This document shows positions 1 through 7,101 of a stretch of DNA of 64,000 bases, one piece after another. Under the pieces are notes generated by a model. The model had not been told where the DNA came from. It searched no databases and was given only the letters and a program-made list of their open reading frames with translations. Numbering within the stretch: position 1 is the stretch's first letter; each line of letters begins with the position of its first letter. Both the position numbers and the translations under genes were made by a program. The stretch is from Pseudonocardia humida (GTDB taxonomy: Bacteria; Actinomycetota; Actinomycetes; Mycobacteriales; Pseudonocardiaceae): the NCBI RefSeq assembly GCF_023898865.1, contig NZ_JAGSOV010000060.1, forward strand, positions 62,001-126,000, written 5' to 3'.

Positions 1-30
1 GGCCCTCCAGCATCTGATCAGTGCTCAGAA

Positions 31-47
31 TCTAATCATTGTATAGA
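31..47. promoter_or_regulatory. AT-rich near-palindrome, possible TetR operator
   Basis: TCTAAT-N5-TATAGA is an inverted repeat with one mismatch per arm, in a strikingly AT-rich patch of an otherwise very GC-rich region. It ends 34 bases before the -10-like TACGCT (81-86) of the TetR gene that starts at 93, so it covers the expected -35 area. The most likely binder is that TetR protein itself, acting on its own operon with dinB and possibly on a divergent gene left of the window. This is inferred from position and symmetry only. Confidence 0.45.
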
Positions 48-92
48 CGTTCGGGGATGACCGGTCAAGCCGGCGGAACCTACGCTCGCGGG

Positions 93-743
93 GTGTCCGA
101 CAGTCGCACGCGCGCCAGCTACCACCACGGGTCCCTGCGGGAGACCCTGGTGCGGGCCAGCCTGGAGCTGATCCGCGCCGAGGGGATCGGGGCGGTCAGC
201 CTGCGGCGGGTCGCCCGCGAGGCCGGCGTCAGCCCGGGCGCGCCCTACCACCACTTCCCGGACCGCGCCGCCCTGCTGACGGCCATCGCGGGGGAGGGTT
301 TCGGGATGCTGGAGGAGCGGCTGGTCGGGGCCCGCGCCGCAGCGGCGTCGCCGGCCGCGGCCCTGACCGCCATGACCGAGGCCTACGTGCGGTTCGCCCA
401 CGAGCAGCCCGCCTACTTCCACCTCATGTTCCGCCCGGAGCTGGCCCGCCCGGACAAGGACGCCGCCGCGAAGCAGGCCGCGGAACGCTCCTTCCAGGTC
501 CTCTGCGACGTCGTCGCCGACTGCCAGCTCGCCGGTGACGTGCCCGCAGGCGACCCCGGCGCGCTGGTCACCGCGCTCTGGGCGCTCGCGCACGGGCTGG
601 CGTCGCTGTGGGTCGACGGCCCGCTCGACGGGCGCGCGACGCCACTGGCCGGGTCGACGGAGGCGCTGGTCACGCAGATCGCCCAGGGGGTCGCGACCGT
701 GCTGGCCGGGGCGGCGCGGGCCGGTGTGCGGCTCGGGCCGTGA
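93..743 (+). CDS. TetR/AcrR-family transcriptional regulator
   Basis: A one-component repressor of 216 residues. The N-terminal helix-turn-helix (about residues 8-57, with LRRVAREAGVSPGAPYHHF) is a clear TetR_N domain. The C-terminal half carries FAHEQPAYFHLMF (about 101-113), typical of the WHG ligand-binding domain (PF13305). The GTG start was chosen because TACGCT (81-86) lies 6 bases upstream, the arrangement of a leaderless actinobacterial promoter; ATG 57 is the alternative. The stop codon overlaps the dinB start as GTGA, so the two are translationally coupled and the repressor probably controls the polymerase. Its ligand is unknown. Confidence 0.9.
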   Translation: MSDSRTRASYHHGSLRETLVRASLELIRAEGIGAVSLRRVAREAGVSPGAPYHHFPDRAALLTAIAGEGFGMLEERLVGARAAAASPAAALTAMTEAYVRFAHEQPAYFHLMFRPELARPDKDAAAKQAAERSFQVLCDVVADCQLAGDVPAGDPGALVTALWALAHGLASLWVDGPLDGRATPLAGSTEALVTQIAQGVATVLAGAARAGVRLGP

Positions 744-1756
744 CCGTCCCGGGCGGACCACCCCTGCTGCACGTCGACGCCGACGCCTTCTTCGCCTCCG
801 TCGAGCTGCGCGACGACCCGTCCCTGCGCGGGCTGCCGATGGCCGTGGCCGACGTCGTGGTGATGTGCGCGAGCTACCCGGCCCGCCTGCTCGGCGTGCG
901 CGCCGGAGTGCCCACCCGCATGGCGCTGCTGGACTGCCCGCAGCTGGTCACCGTCCGGCCCCGCCCGCAGGTCTACGAGCGGGTGAGCCGCGAGCTGTTC
1001 GCGCTGCTCGGCGAGGTCGCGGCCACGGTGGAGCCGGGCTCGATGGAGGAGGCGTTCCTCGACGTCCCCGGCCTGGCCTGGTCCGACGCCGCCGACCTCG
1101 GGACGGCGCTGCGGGCGCGCGTGCGCGACGAGCTCGGCCTGCCGGTCAGCGTGGGCGTGGGCCGGACGAAGCTGATCGCAAAGCTGGCGAGCCGGGCGGC
1201 CAAGCCCGACGGGCTGCGCGTCGTCGATCCGGCCACCGAGGCGCGGCTGCGCCCGGCGCTGCGGGTCGATCGGCTGTGGGGGGTCGGGGCGCGCACCCTC
1301 GACCGCCTGCGGCCCCACGACGTCACGACCGTCGCCGACCTGGCCCGCTACTCGCCCGACGAGCTCTGCGCCATGGTCGGCACGGCGATGGGGCGGCGCT
1401 TGCACGCCGTCGTCACCGGCACCGACGACGCCACCGTGCGGGTGCCGGGACCGCGGCGCAGCGTCAGCGCCCAGCGCGTGCCGGTGCCTCCCGCGCGGCA
1501 CGCGGCGGAACTGCGGCGGTTGGCCGCCACGGTGGCCGAGCGGCTGACCGCCGAGGGGCTGGCCTGCCGGCGCCTGGAGCTGGCCGACACCCGTGGCGCC
1601 CGGGTCGGGGTAGTGGTGCTGCCAGAACCCACGGCGGCCGTCGACGCGATCGTCGCGGCCGCCCTGTCCCTGCTGCCGGCTCCCGTCGACGCGCGTGGCC
1701 TGCGGCTCACGGCCGCGCGCCTGTCCCGTCGAGAACGAGGTTGTCGTCGATTGTGA
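740..1756 (+). CDS. dinB: Y-family DNA polymerase IV-like (DinB)
   Basis: Translesion DNA polymerase of 338 residues. HVDADAFFASVE near the N-terminus holds the first catalytic aspartate and the steric-gate aromatic pair. CASYPARLLGVRAGVP matches the fingers motif (usually ASYEAR..GVR.GMP), and the helix-hairpin-helix and little-finger regions follow. The second catalytic motif, normally S-x-D-E-A, reads SMEEA, so the acidic residue at 103 is Glu, not Asp, while Glu104 is kept. Start GTG 740 overlaps the TetR stop (GTGA). The last codons and the stop fall inside a 23-base dispersed repeat (1728-1750). Activity is likely but the Asp-to-Glu change could alter it. Confidence 0.88.
   Translation: MTVPGGPPLLHVDADAFFASVELRDDPSLRGLPMAVADVVVMCASYPARLLGVRAGVPTRMALLDCPQLVTVRPRPQVYERVSRELFALLGEVAATVEPGSMEEAFLDVPGLAWSDAADLGTALRARVRDELGLPVSVGVGRTKLIAKLASRAAKPDGLRVVDPATEARLRPALRVDRLWGVGARTLDRLRPHDVTTVADLARYSPDELCAMVGTAMGRRLHAVVTGTDDATVRVPGPRRSVSAQRVPVPPARHAAELRRLAATVAERLTAEGLACRRLELADTRGARVGVVVLPEPTAAVDAIVAAALSLLPAPVDARGLRLTAARLSRRERGCRRL
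1728..1750 (+). repeat. Dispersed repeat, core GTCGAGAACGA
   Basis: This 23-base segment at the very end of dinB has the same GTCGAGAACGA core followed by TTGTCGTC as the two arms of the hairpin at 36610-36687. It is followed directly by the perfect 12-base palindrome GTGAGCGCTCAC (1753-1764). The three copies lie 35 kb apart in unrelated intergenic or gene-end settings, so this is a dispersed element and not part of dinB ancestry. Its identity is unknown. Confidence 0.6.
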
Positions 1757-1788
1757 GCGCTCACCCCGACCCCCACCGACGTGGAGGC

Positions 1789-1818
1789 GGGGGGGCGGGG
1801 GGGGCGGGGGGTGATGGG
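1789..1818 (+). promoter_or_regulatory. G-quadruplex-type tract over the sirtuin start codon
   Basis: Runs of 7, 8 and 6 G separated by single C residues, then TGAT and GGG, satisfy the four-tract rule for an intramolecular G-quadruplex with very short loops. The tract includes the only possible ribosome-binding sequence of the sirtuin gene and its ATG (1814). A folded G-quadruplex in the mRNA would block initiation. A C-rich stretch just upstream (1764-1775) could pair with it as a competing hairpin. Confidence 0.5.
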
Positions 1819-2539
1819 TGACGTGGCGGAGTTGGCGGAGGTCGCGCCGCGCGGGCGATACCTCCGCGTGTGCGCGTTGACCGGGGCCGGGATCAGCGTG
1901 GCGGCGGGGTTGGGCACGTTCCGGGGTCCCGACGGGCTGTGGACGATCGCGCCCGACGTGGAGCGGGCGATGCACGCCGAGCTGCTGCCCGGCAACGTCG
2001 ACGCCCTGTGGGCGGTGTGGGGTGGCATGCGCGACACGGCCGAGCGGTCCGGTCCCACGCCCGCGCACCGCGCGCTGGCCGCGGCGGGCGCCGCGGTGAT
2101 CACCCAGAACATCGACGGGCTGCACCAGGCGGCCGGCTCGCCGGGCGTCGTCGAGCTGCACGGCTCGGCGGGCCGGGCGAGCTGCCTCGACCCGTTCTGC
2201 GGCTGGCGCGGCCCGGCCGCGCAGGCCCGCGAGCTCGACCCGCCCGCCTGCCCGTCGTGCGGCGGCCCGGCCCGCCCGGCGGTCGTGCTGTTCGGGGAGA
2301 ACCTCGACACCGGCAACCTGACGGCCGCGCACGCGCTGGCCGCGAGCTGCGACCTGTTCCTGGCCATCGGCACCTCGGGACGGGTGGCCCCGGCGGCCTG
2401 GCTGGCCCCCGCGGCGCGCCAGGCCGGCGCGCTCTGCGTCAACATCGACCTGCACCCCGACGGCGAGCTCGACCCGGCCTTCCACGCCCGCGTCGTCGGC
2501 GACGCCCAGGACGTGCTGGTGAGCTGGGCGCTGAGCTAG
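1814..2539 (+). CDS. Sir2-family NAD-dependent protein deacylase (sirtuin)
   Basis: 241-residue sirtuin that removes acyl groups from protein lysines using NAD+. GAGISVAAGLGTFRGPDGLW and TQNIDGLH are the two NAD-binding signatures, with the catalytic His shortly after in ELHGS. A zinc ribbon is made by SCLDPFC (C-x4-C) and CPSC, and VVLFGE plus AIGTS complete the fold. The length matches bacterial CobB proteins. ATG 1814 is chosen because upstream codons are a low-complexity G tract; GTG 1811 is possible. It lies 57 bases after dinB on the same strand and may be co-transcribed, but an independent start is equally possible. Confidence 0.92.
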   Translation: MGDVAELAEVAPRGRYLRVCALTGAGISVAAGLGTFRGPDGLWTIAPDVERAMHAELLPGNVDALWAVWGGMRDTAERSGPTPAHRALAAAGAAVITQNIDGLHQAAGSPGVVELHGSAGRASCLDPFCGWRGPAAQARELDPPACPSCGGPARPAVVLFGENLDTGNLTAAHALAASCDLFLAIGTSGRVAPAAWLAPAARQAGALCVNIDLHPDGELDPAFHARVVGDAQDVLVSWALS

Positions 2540-2698
2540 TGGCCCGGTCGGGGGTTCGCCCGGGGTCTCGGCGGCCCGGCTCCACGCTGGACGCACCGGC
2601 GGACAACCCGAGTACGCCGGGTATGAGGGCTGCCCGCCGGCACGGCCAGCGAGAAGCTGGATCCCCCGATACCCCAGACGAACCTCCGACCGCGACCG

Positions 2699-3439
2699 CT
2701 AACCCGCGCGCCGCTGCATGTAGGCCTCGACGCCGTCGAGGAACAGCGAGAGCCCGAACCGGAAGTCCTCGGCCAGGTCCTGGTTGATCATCTCCGGCTC
2801 GCTGAACGCGCCGCTGGACACCACCCGGCTCAGCGCCGGGAAGCGGACCGGGTCGATCAGCTCGGCCAGCACCTCGCCGTAGCGTCCGAACTTGGCGGGG
2901 TCCTCGTCGAAGCTGCGCTGCAGCTCGCGGCCCAGCCGCACCTCGCCGTGCACCAAGGTGATCAGGTTCTGCACGACGCCGACCTTCTCCAGCTCGGCGA
3001 GCGGGGTGTCGGTCAGCGCGCGCAGGGCGCTCTCGAACCAGGCCAGGTTGTTCGGGCCGACCGGTGGCCCGCTCAGCGGCAGCTGGGTGAACCAGCTGTG
3101 CTCCCGCAGCGTCTCCACGATCGAGAGCGCCCACGTGGTGAGGCCGGTGCGCCAGTCGGCGCCGGACAGGTCGGGCGGGGTCGCGACGGCGGCGTCGCCC
3201 ATCAGCATCAGCAGCTCGTCCTTGCTGCGGACGTGCCGGTAGAGCGCCATCGTCGACCTGCCCAGCTCGGCGGCGACCTTGGCCATCGACACCGCGGCCA
3301 GCCCGTCGGCGTCGGCGACGCCCACGGCGGCCCGCACGATCTCGTCGATCGTCAGGGTGGCCTTGGGCCCGCGCCGGGGCGCCTCCCGACGGCCCCAAAG
3401 CAGGGCGACCTCGTCGGGCAGGGGGACGGAGTCGGGCAT
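2699..3439 (-). CDS. TetR-family regulator of the adjacent DrrAB-type exporter
   Basis: 246-residue repressor. Residues about 28-75 form the TetR helix-turn-helix (VSMAKVAAELGRSTMALYRHV), and the C-terminal 150 residues resemble the tetracycline-repressor C-terminal ligand domain. It is divergent from the exporter genes at 3526. ATG 3439 was chosen because TAGACT ends 6 bases before it, a leaderless-type promoter; an in-frame GTG lies at 3445. Two identical GCGTA-N5-TACGC sites (3474-3509) sit in the shared promoter region, so autorepression plus repression of the pump is the simplest model. The likely inducer is a substrate of the exporter. Confidence 0.9.
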   Translation of the reverse strand: MPDSVPLPDEVALLWGRREAPRRGPKATLTIDEIVRAAVGVADADGLAAVSMAKVAAELGRSTMALYRHVRSKDELLMLMGDAAVATPPDLSGADWRTGLTTWALSIVETLREHSWFTQLPLSGPPVGPNNLAWFESALRALTDTPLAELEKVGVVQNLITLVHGEVRLGRELQRSFDEDPAKFGRYGEVLAELIDPVRFPALSRVVSSGAFSEPEMINQDLAEDFRFGLSLFLDGVEAYMQRRAG

Positions 3440-3473
3440 GGGCACAGTCTAGGAGCCCCTTCCGCACGAAACT

Positions 3474-3509
3474 GCGTAGCTGATACGCTGACTAGCGTAC
3501 GACATACGC
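3474..3509. promoter_or_regulatory. Twin operator: two identical GCGTA-N5-TACGC palindromes
   Basis: Site 1 is 3474-3488 and site 2 is 3495-3509; both read GCGTA-N5-TACGC with perfect 5-base arms. Their centres are 21 bases apart, two helical turns, so two dimers would sit on the same DNA face. The larger inverted repeat ACTGCGTA (3471-3478) with TACGCAGT (3505-3512) shows the whole block is symmetric. It lies between the divergent TetR gene and exporter, overlapping the -35 area of one and the expected start of transcription of the other. Confidence 0.75.
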
Positions 3510-3525
3510 AGTGAAGGGGGTAGCT

Positions 3526-4464
3526 GTGATCATCGAAGCGACGGGCGTCGAGAAGGCCTACGGCGCGACCACGGTCCTGGACGGGGTCGACCTGGCGGTG
3601 CGCGAAGGCACGGTGTGCGCGCTGCTCGGCCCGAACGGCGCCGGCAAGACCACCATGGTGCGGATCCTCAGCACGCTGATCCGCGCCGACGCGGGCGAGA
3701 TCCGCGTCGCCGGCCACGACGTGCGACGCGAGCCCGCCGCGGTGCGCGGGGTGATCAGCCTGACCGGCCAGTACGCCGCGGTCGACGAGGAGCAGACCGG
3801 CCGGGAGAACCTGGTGATGGTCGGGCGGCTGATGCACCTGGGCCGGGCCGCGGCCCGGCGCCGGGCGGGCGAGCTGCTGGAGCGCTTCGACCTGACCGAC
3901 GCCGCCGACCGACGCGTGCGGACCTACTCGGGCGGCATGCGCCGCCGGCTCGACCTGGGCATGAGCCTCGTCGCCACCCCACGGGTGATCTTCCTCGACG
4001 AGCCGACCACCGGCCTGGACCCGACCAGCCGCGAGACGATGTGGGACGCCGTCTCCGAGCTGGTCCGCGGGGGCACCACCATCCTGCTGACCACCCAGTA
4101 CCTGGAGGAGGCCGACCGGTTGGCCGACCGGATCGTGCTCCTCGACGGCGGCCGCGTCGCCGCGTCGGGCACGGCCGACTCGCTCAAGGCCCAGGTCGGC
4201 GGGTCGCGGCTCGACCTGCACTTCGACCGGCGCTCCGAGCTCGACCGGGCCGCGGCGCTGCTCCCCGGGGTCGTCGACGTCGAGCGGCTGGTCCTCGGCG
4301 TCGCCTCCGACGGCAGCGCCGCCCACCTGCGCCGGGTGCTCGACGACCTCGCCGACGCCGGCGTCGACGTGGCCCGCGCCGACGGCCACCGCCCGACCCT
4401 CGACGACGTCTTCCGCGCCGTCACCGCCGCCTCGCCGTCCGCCCGCGCCGGCGTGCCGGCCTGA
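3526..4464 (+). CDS. DrrA-type ABC transporter ATP-binding protein
   Basis: 312-residue nucleotide-binding subunit of a daunorubicin-resistance-type (DrrAB) multidrug exporter. Walker A is GPNGAGKTT, the signature is YSGGMRRRLDL, Walker B with the catalytic Glu is VIFLDEPTTGLDP, and the switch region reads LLTTQYLEEADRL. The C-terminal 80 residues match the DrrA-specific DUF4162-like tail. GTG 3526 is chosen because AAGGGGG (3513-3519) is a good ribosome-binding site at 6 bases; the GTG at 3511 would lie inside the operator. The permease gene follows after 15 bases. Regulated by the divergent TetR protein. Confidence 0.93.
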   Translation: MIIEATGVEKAYGATTVLDGVDLAVREGTVCALLGPNGAGKTTMVRILSTLIRADAGEIRVAGHDVRREPAAVRGVISLTGQYAAVDEEQTGRENLVMVGRLMHLGRAAARRRAGELLERFDLTDAADRRVRTYSGGMRRRLDLGMSLVATPRVIFLDEPTTGLDPTSRETMWDAVSELVRGGTTILLTTQYLEEADRLADRIVLLDGGRVAASGTADSLKAQVGGSRLDLHFDRRSELDRAAALLPGVVDVERLVLGVASDGSAAHLRRVLDDLADAGVDVARADGHRPTLDDVFRAVTAASPSARAGVPA

Positions 4465-4479
4465 CCCAGGAGTCCTCCG

Positions 4480-5298
4480 ATGACCACCTCGACCGCAGCG
4501 CCCGCGTCCGCGCTGACCGCCCCGACCGCGCACGGCGGGATCGCCGCCGGCCTGTCCGACGCCCTGACGATGATCGACCGCAGCATCCGGCTGAGCCGGC
4601 GGAACCTGGACACCCTGCTGGTCTCCATCGTGCTGCCGGTGATGATCATGCTGCTGTTCGTCTTCGTGTTCGGCGGCGCCATCGAGACCGGCATCGACTA
4701 CGTCAACTACGTGGTGCCCGGCATCGTGCTGCTGTGCACCGGCTACGGCGCATCGAACACCGCGATGGCGGTGACCGGCGACATGACCAGCGGCATGATC
4801 GACCGGTTGCGCTCGCTGCCGATCCGCAGCTCGGCCGTGCTGACCGGGCACGTGGTGGCCAGCGTCGCGCGCAACGCCGTGACCACGGCCATCGTGATCC
4901 TGGTCGCGGTGGCCGTGGGTTTCCGGCCGAACGCCTCGCTCGGCGAGTGGCTGCCGGCCGGCGGGCTGCTGCTGCTCTACATCCTCGGGATGTCGTGGCT
5001 GGCGGCCGGGATCGGCGTGCTCGCGCGCAGCGTGGAGTCGGCCAGCCTGTTCGGCTTCTTCATGCTGTTCCTGCCCTACCTGAGCAGCGCGTTCGTCCCC
5101 ACGCACAGCATGCCGGCGGTGCTGCGGGCCATCGGGGAGAACCAGCCGATCACGCCGGTGATCGAGACGGTGCGGGGGCTGCTCACCGGCACGCCCATCG
5201 GCGACGCCGGGTGGATCGCGCTGGCCTGGTGCGGTGGGCTGCTCGTGGTCGGCTACGCCTTCGCCACCGGCGCCTACGTCCGGCGCTCCCGCCGCTGA
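4480..5298 (+). CDS. ABC-2 type (DrrB-like) exporter permease
   Basis: 272-residue membrane subunit partnering the ATPase encoded just upstream. About six hydrophobic segments are visible, from IVLPVMIMLLFVFVFGG (about residue 51) to the C-terminal helix ending in YVRRSRR. The sequence FDR/IDRLRSLPI (about 107-113) is the coupling-loop motif typical of DrrB-like ABC-2 permeases. Together the two proteins should export hydrophobic compounds at the cost of ATP. A GGAG ribosome-binding site precedes ATG 4480. The gene ends 4 bases from the stop codon of the convergent DUF2332 gene. Confidence 0.92.
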   Translation: MTTSTAAPASALTAPTAHGGIAAGLSDALTMIDRSIRLSRRNLDTLLVSIVLPVMIMLLFVFVFGGAIETGIDYVNYVVPGIVLLCTGYGASNTAMAVTGDMTSGMIDRLRSLPIRSSAVLTGHVVASVARNAVTTAIVILVAVAVGFRPNASLGEWLPAGGLLLLYILGMSWLAAGIGVLARSVESASLFGFFMLFLPYLSSAFVPTHSMPAVLRAIGENQPITPVIETVRGLLTGTPIGDAGWIALAWCGGLLVVGYAFATGAYVRRSRR

Positions 5299-5302
5299 CC
5301 GG

Positions 5303-6283
5303 TCACAGCAGGCGCACGGCCGCGCCGTGCGGGTCGGTCGCGGCGACCGGATCGCCGTCGCGGCACAGCAGGAACTCCCCGGGCCGGACCCGTCCGGCCG
5401 CCGCCGCGGCGGCCGGGCCGGGGACCAGCCCGGGGGCCTCGGCGGCCAGCCACGTCGCGCCGGAGCCCAGCACGGTCTCGGCGAAGCGCTGCCGGTCGGC
5501 CGGGTCGGGCAGGTAGGCCAGCACCGCGGTGTGGAAGACGACCGGCGTGGCGCCGGCGGGCACCCCGGCCAGCAGGGCGGGCAGGCCGGTACGCAGGTCA
5601 CCGGCCACCAGCCGCGGCGGGTCGGCCCGCAGGACCTCGATCGCGGCGTGCAGTTGCGCGCCGAGGTGCTCCTCGCCGGGCCAGACCAGCGCGTCCAGCC
5701 AGGCGACGTCGTCCGGGTCGGTCACGTCGAGCGGGGCGAGGTCCAGCCCGGCCCGCCAGGCGACCTCCACAGGCCGGTCGGGCAGCGGGACGCCCGGGCC
5801 CGCCGCGCACCGGAACACCGGCCCGGTCCCGTCGACGGGCGGCACGACGTGGCCGTCGTAGTCGTAGCCGTAGCGGTCCGGGTAGAGGCACAAGCCGGCC
5901 GAGGCGCCCACCTCGACCAGCGCGAGCGGGGGCGGCAGGGCGGCCAGCGCCGGCAGCAGCGGCGCGCAGCGCGCCGGGATGTTCGTCTGGGTGCGCCGCG
6001 ACAGCATCACCCGGGCGATCTCCGCGGCCCGCCCGACGAGCGTCGCGGCGAAGTCCCGCCACCCGGTGATCGGACCGCCGACCAGCCGCACGGCGCCGAA
6101 CAGCAGGTTGGGCTGGCGCTTCTCCGCGGGGAGCGCGGCCAGGAAGGCGAGGCAGCGCTCGTCGCCGCTGATCCGCCGGGCCAGCTCGGCGTAGACGGGG
6201 GAGCGCCCGGCGGCCTCCGCGGCCGCGAACCGCCGGTAGGTCCGCGCGATGCCGTCGGTGGGGGAGGACACGCCCGCCATCAT
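5303..6283 (-). CDS. DUF2332 family protein
   Basis: Member of the DUF2332 family (PF10094), recognised by RTQTNIPARC followed by ALVEVGASAGLCL at about residues 108-140, a glycine-rich segment resembling the SAM-binding motif I of Rossmann methyltransferases. FHTAVLAYL further on resembles a motif IV region. The biochemical function of the family is not established. The start is uncertain: ATG 6283, ATG 6280, GTG 6271 and GTG 6304 are all in frame, and none has a convincing ribosome-binding site. It is divergent from mprA and convergent with the exporter permease. Confidence 0.8.
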   Translation of the reverse strand: MMAGVSSPTDGIARTYRRFAAAEAAGRSPVYAELARRISGDERCLAFLAALPAEKRQPNLLFGAVRLVGGPITGWRDFAATLVGRAAEIARVMLSRRTQTNIPARCAPLLPALAALPPPLALVEVGASAGLCLYPDRYGYDYDGHVVPPVDGTGPVFRCAAGPGVPLPDRPVEVAWRAGLDLAPLDVTDPDDVAWLDALVWPGEEHLGAQLHAAIEVLRADPPRLVAGDLRTGLPALLAGVPAGATPVVFHTAVLAYLPDPADRQRFAETVLGSGATWLAAEAPGLVPGPAAAAAAGRVRPGEFLLCRDGDPVAATDPHGAAVRLL

Positions 6284-6363
6284 CGGCGACACGGCGGCTG
6301 GCACGGTGTTCCCGGGCCGCCCGGTGCCGCGAGCCGATGATCGACGGACCCCGCACAGCAGCC

Positions 6364-6380
6364 TCTCAGGACTGTCTCAG
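6364..6380 (+). promoter_or_regulatory. Direct repeat TCTCAG-N5-TCTCAG, candidate MprA box
   Basis: Two TCTCAG hexamers (6364-6369 and 6375-6380) are spaced 11 bases apart, the head-to-tail geometry expected for an OmpR/PhoB-family dimer. They lie directly upstream of a CACACT (6391-6396) that is 6 bases before the mprA ATG, a weak leaderless-type -10. In M. tuberculosis, MprA autoregulates through direct-repeat boxes. The assignment here rests on position and repeat geometry. Confidence 0.65.
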
Positions 6381-6402
6381 ACGTCGGGTTCACACTGGCC
6401 AC

Positions 6403-7101
6403 ATGCGCATACTCGTGGTCGACGACGACCGGGCCGTCCGCGACTCGTTGCGCCGCTCCCTGGCCTTCAACGGCTACCAGGTCGAGCTCGCCAACGACGG
6501 GTTCGCCGCGCTCGACGCGATCGGCACCCAGCGCCCGGACGCCATGGTCCTCGACGTGATGATGCCCCGGCTCGACGGCCTGGAGGTGTGCCGGCGCCTG
6601 CGCGGCGGCGGCGACGACCTGCCCATCCTGGTGCTCACCGCGCGCGACGCGGTGTCCGACCGGGTCGCCGGCCTGGACGCCGGGGCCGACGACTACCTGC
6701 CCAAGCCGTTCGCCCTGGAGGAGCTGCTGGCCCGGCTGCGGGCGCTGCTGCGCAGGCGCACCCCCGACGACATCGCCGCCGCGGCCGGGCAGCCCCGCAC
6801 GCTGGAGTTCGGCGACCTCAGCCTCGACCCCGACACCCGCGAGGTGCGCAGGGGCGAGCGCTGGATCAGCCTCACCCGCACCGAGTTCTCCCTGCTCGAG
6901 CTGCTGCTGACCAACCCGCGCCGGGTGCTCTCCCGCGCCCAGATCCTCGAGCAGGTGTGGGGGTACGACTTCCCGACCACCGGCAACGCGCTCGAGGTCT
7001 ACATCGGGTACCTGCGTCGCAAGACCGAGGCCGACGGCGAGCCGCGGCTGATCCACACCGTCCGCGGCGTCGGCTACGTGCTGCGCGACACCCCGCCGTG
7101 A
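6403..7101 (+). CDS. mprA: MprA response regulator (OmpR family)
   Basis: 232-residue response regulator nearly colinear with M. tuberculosis MprA (Rv0981): VDDDRAVRDSLRRSL at the N-terminus, phosphoacceptor D51 in VLDVMMPRLDGLEVC, LTARDAVSDRVAGLDAG and the switch Lys in YLPKPF, then a winged-helix domain ending with LIHTVRGVGYVLR. MprA responds to cell-envelope stress and controls sigma factors and persistence genes. ATG 6403 is preceded by CACACT-N6, so the mRNA may be leaderless. The stop overlaps the mprB start (GTGA). A candidate autoregulatory box lies at 6364-6380. Confidence 0.95.
   Translation: MRILVVDDDRAVRDSLRRSLAFNGYQVELANDGFAALDAIGTQRPDAMVLDVMMPRLDGLEVCRRLRGGGDDLPILVLTARDAVSDRVAGLDAGADDYLPKPFALEELLARLRALLRRRTPDDIAAAAGQPRTLEFGDLSLDPDTREVRRGERWISLTRTEFSLLELLLTNPRRVLSRAQILEQVWGYDFPTTGNALEVYIGYLRRKTEADGEPRLIHTVRGVGYVLRDTPP

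Noticed and set aside
413..2596. Very long antisense frame (727 codons) over dinB and the sirtuin, and similar long shadow frames throughout
   Set aside because: They mirror the GC bias of the real genes on the opposite strand and contain no domains; typical artefacts of high-GC DNA.
3511..3525. Start of the first exporter ATPase at GTG 3511
   Set aside because: It overlaps the twin operator and lacks a ribosome-binding site, while GTG 3526 has AAGGGGG at the right spacing.
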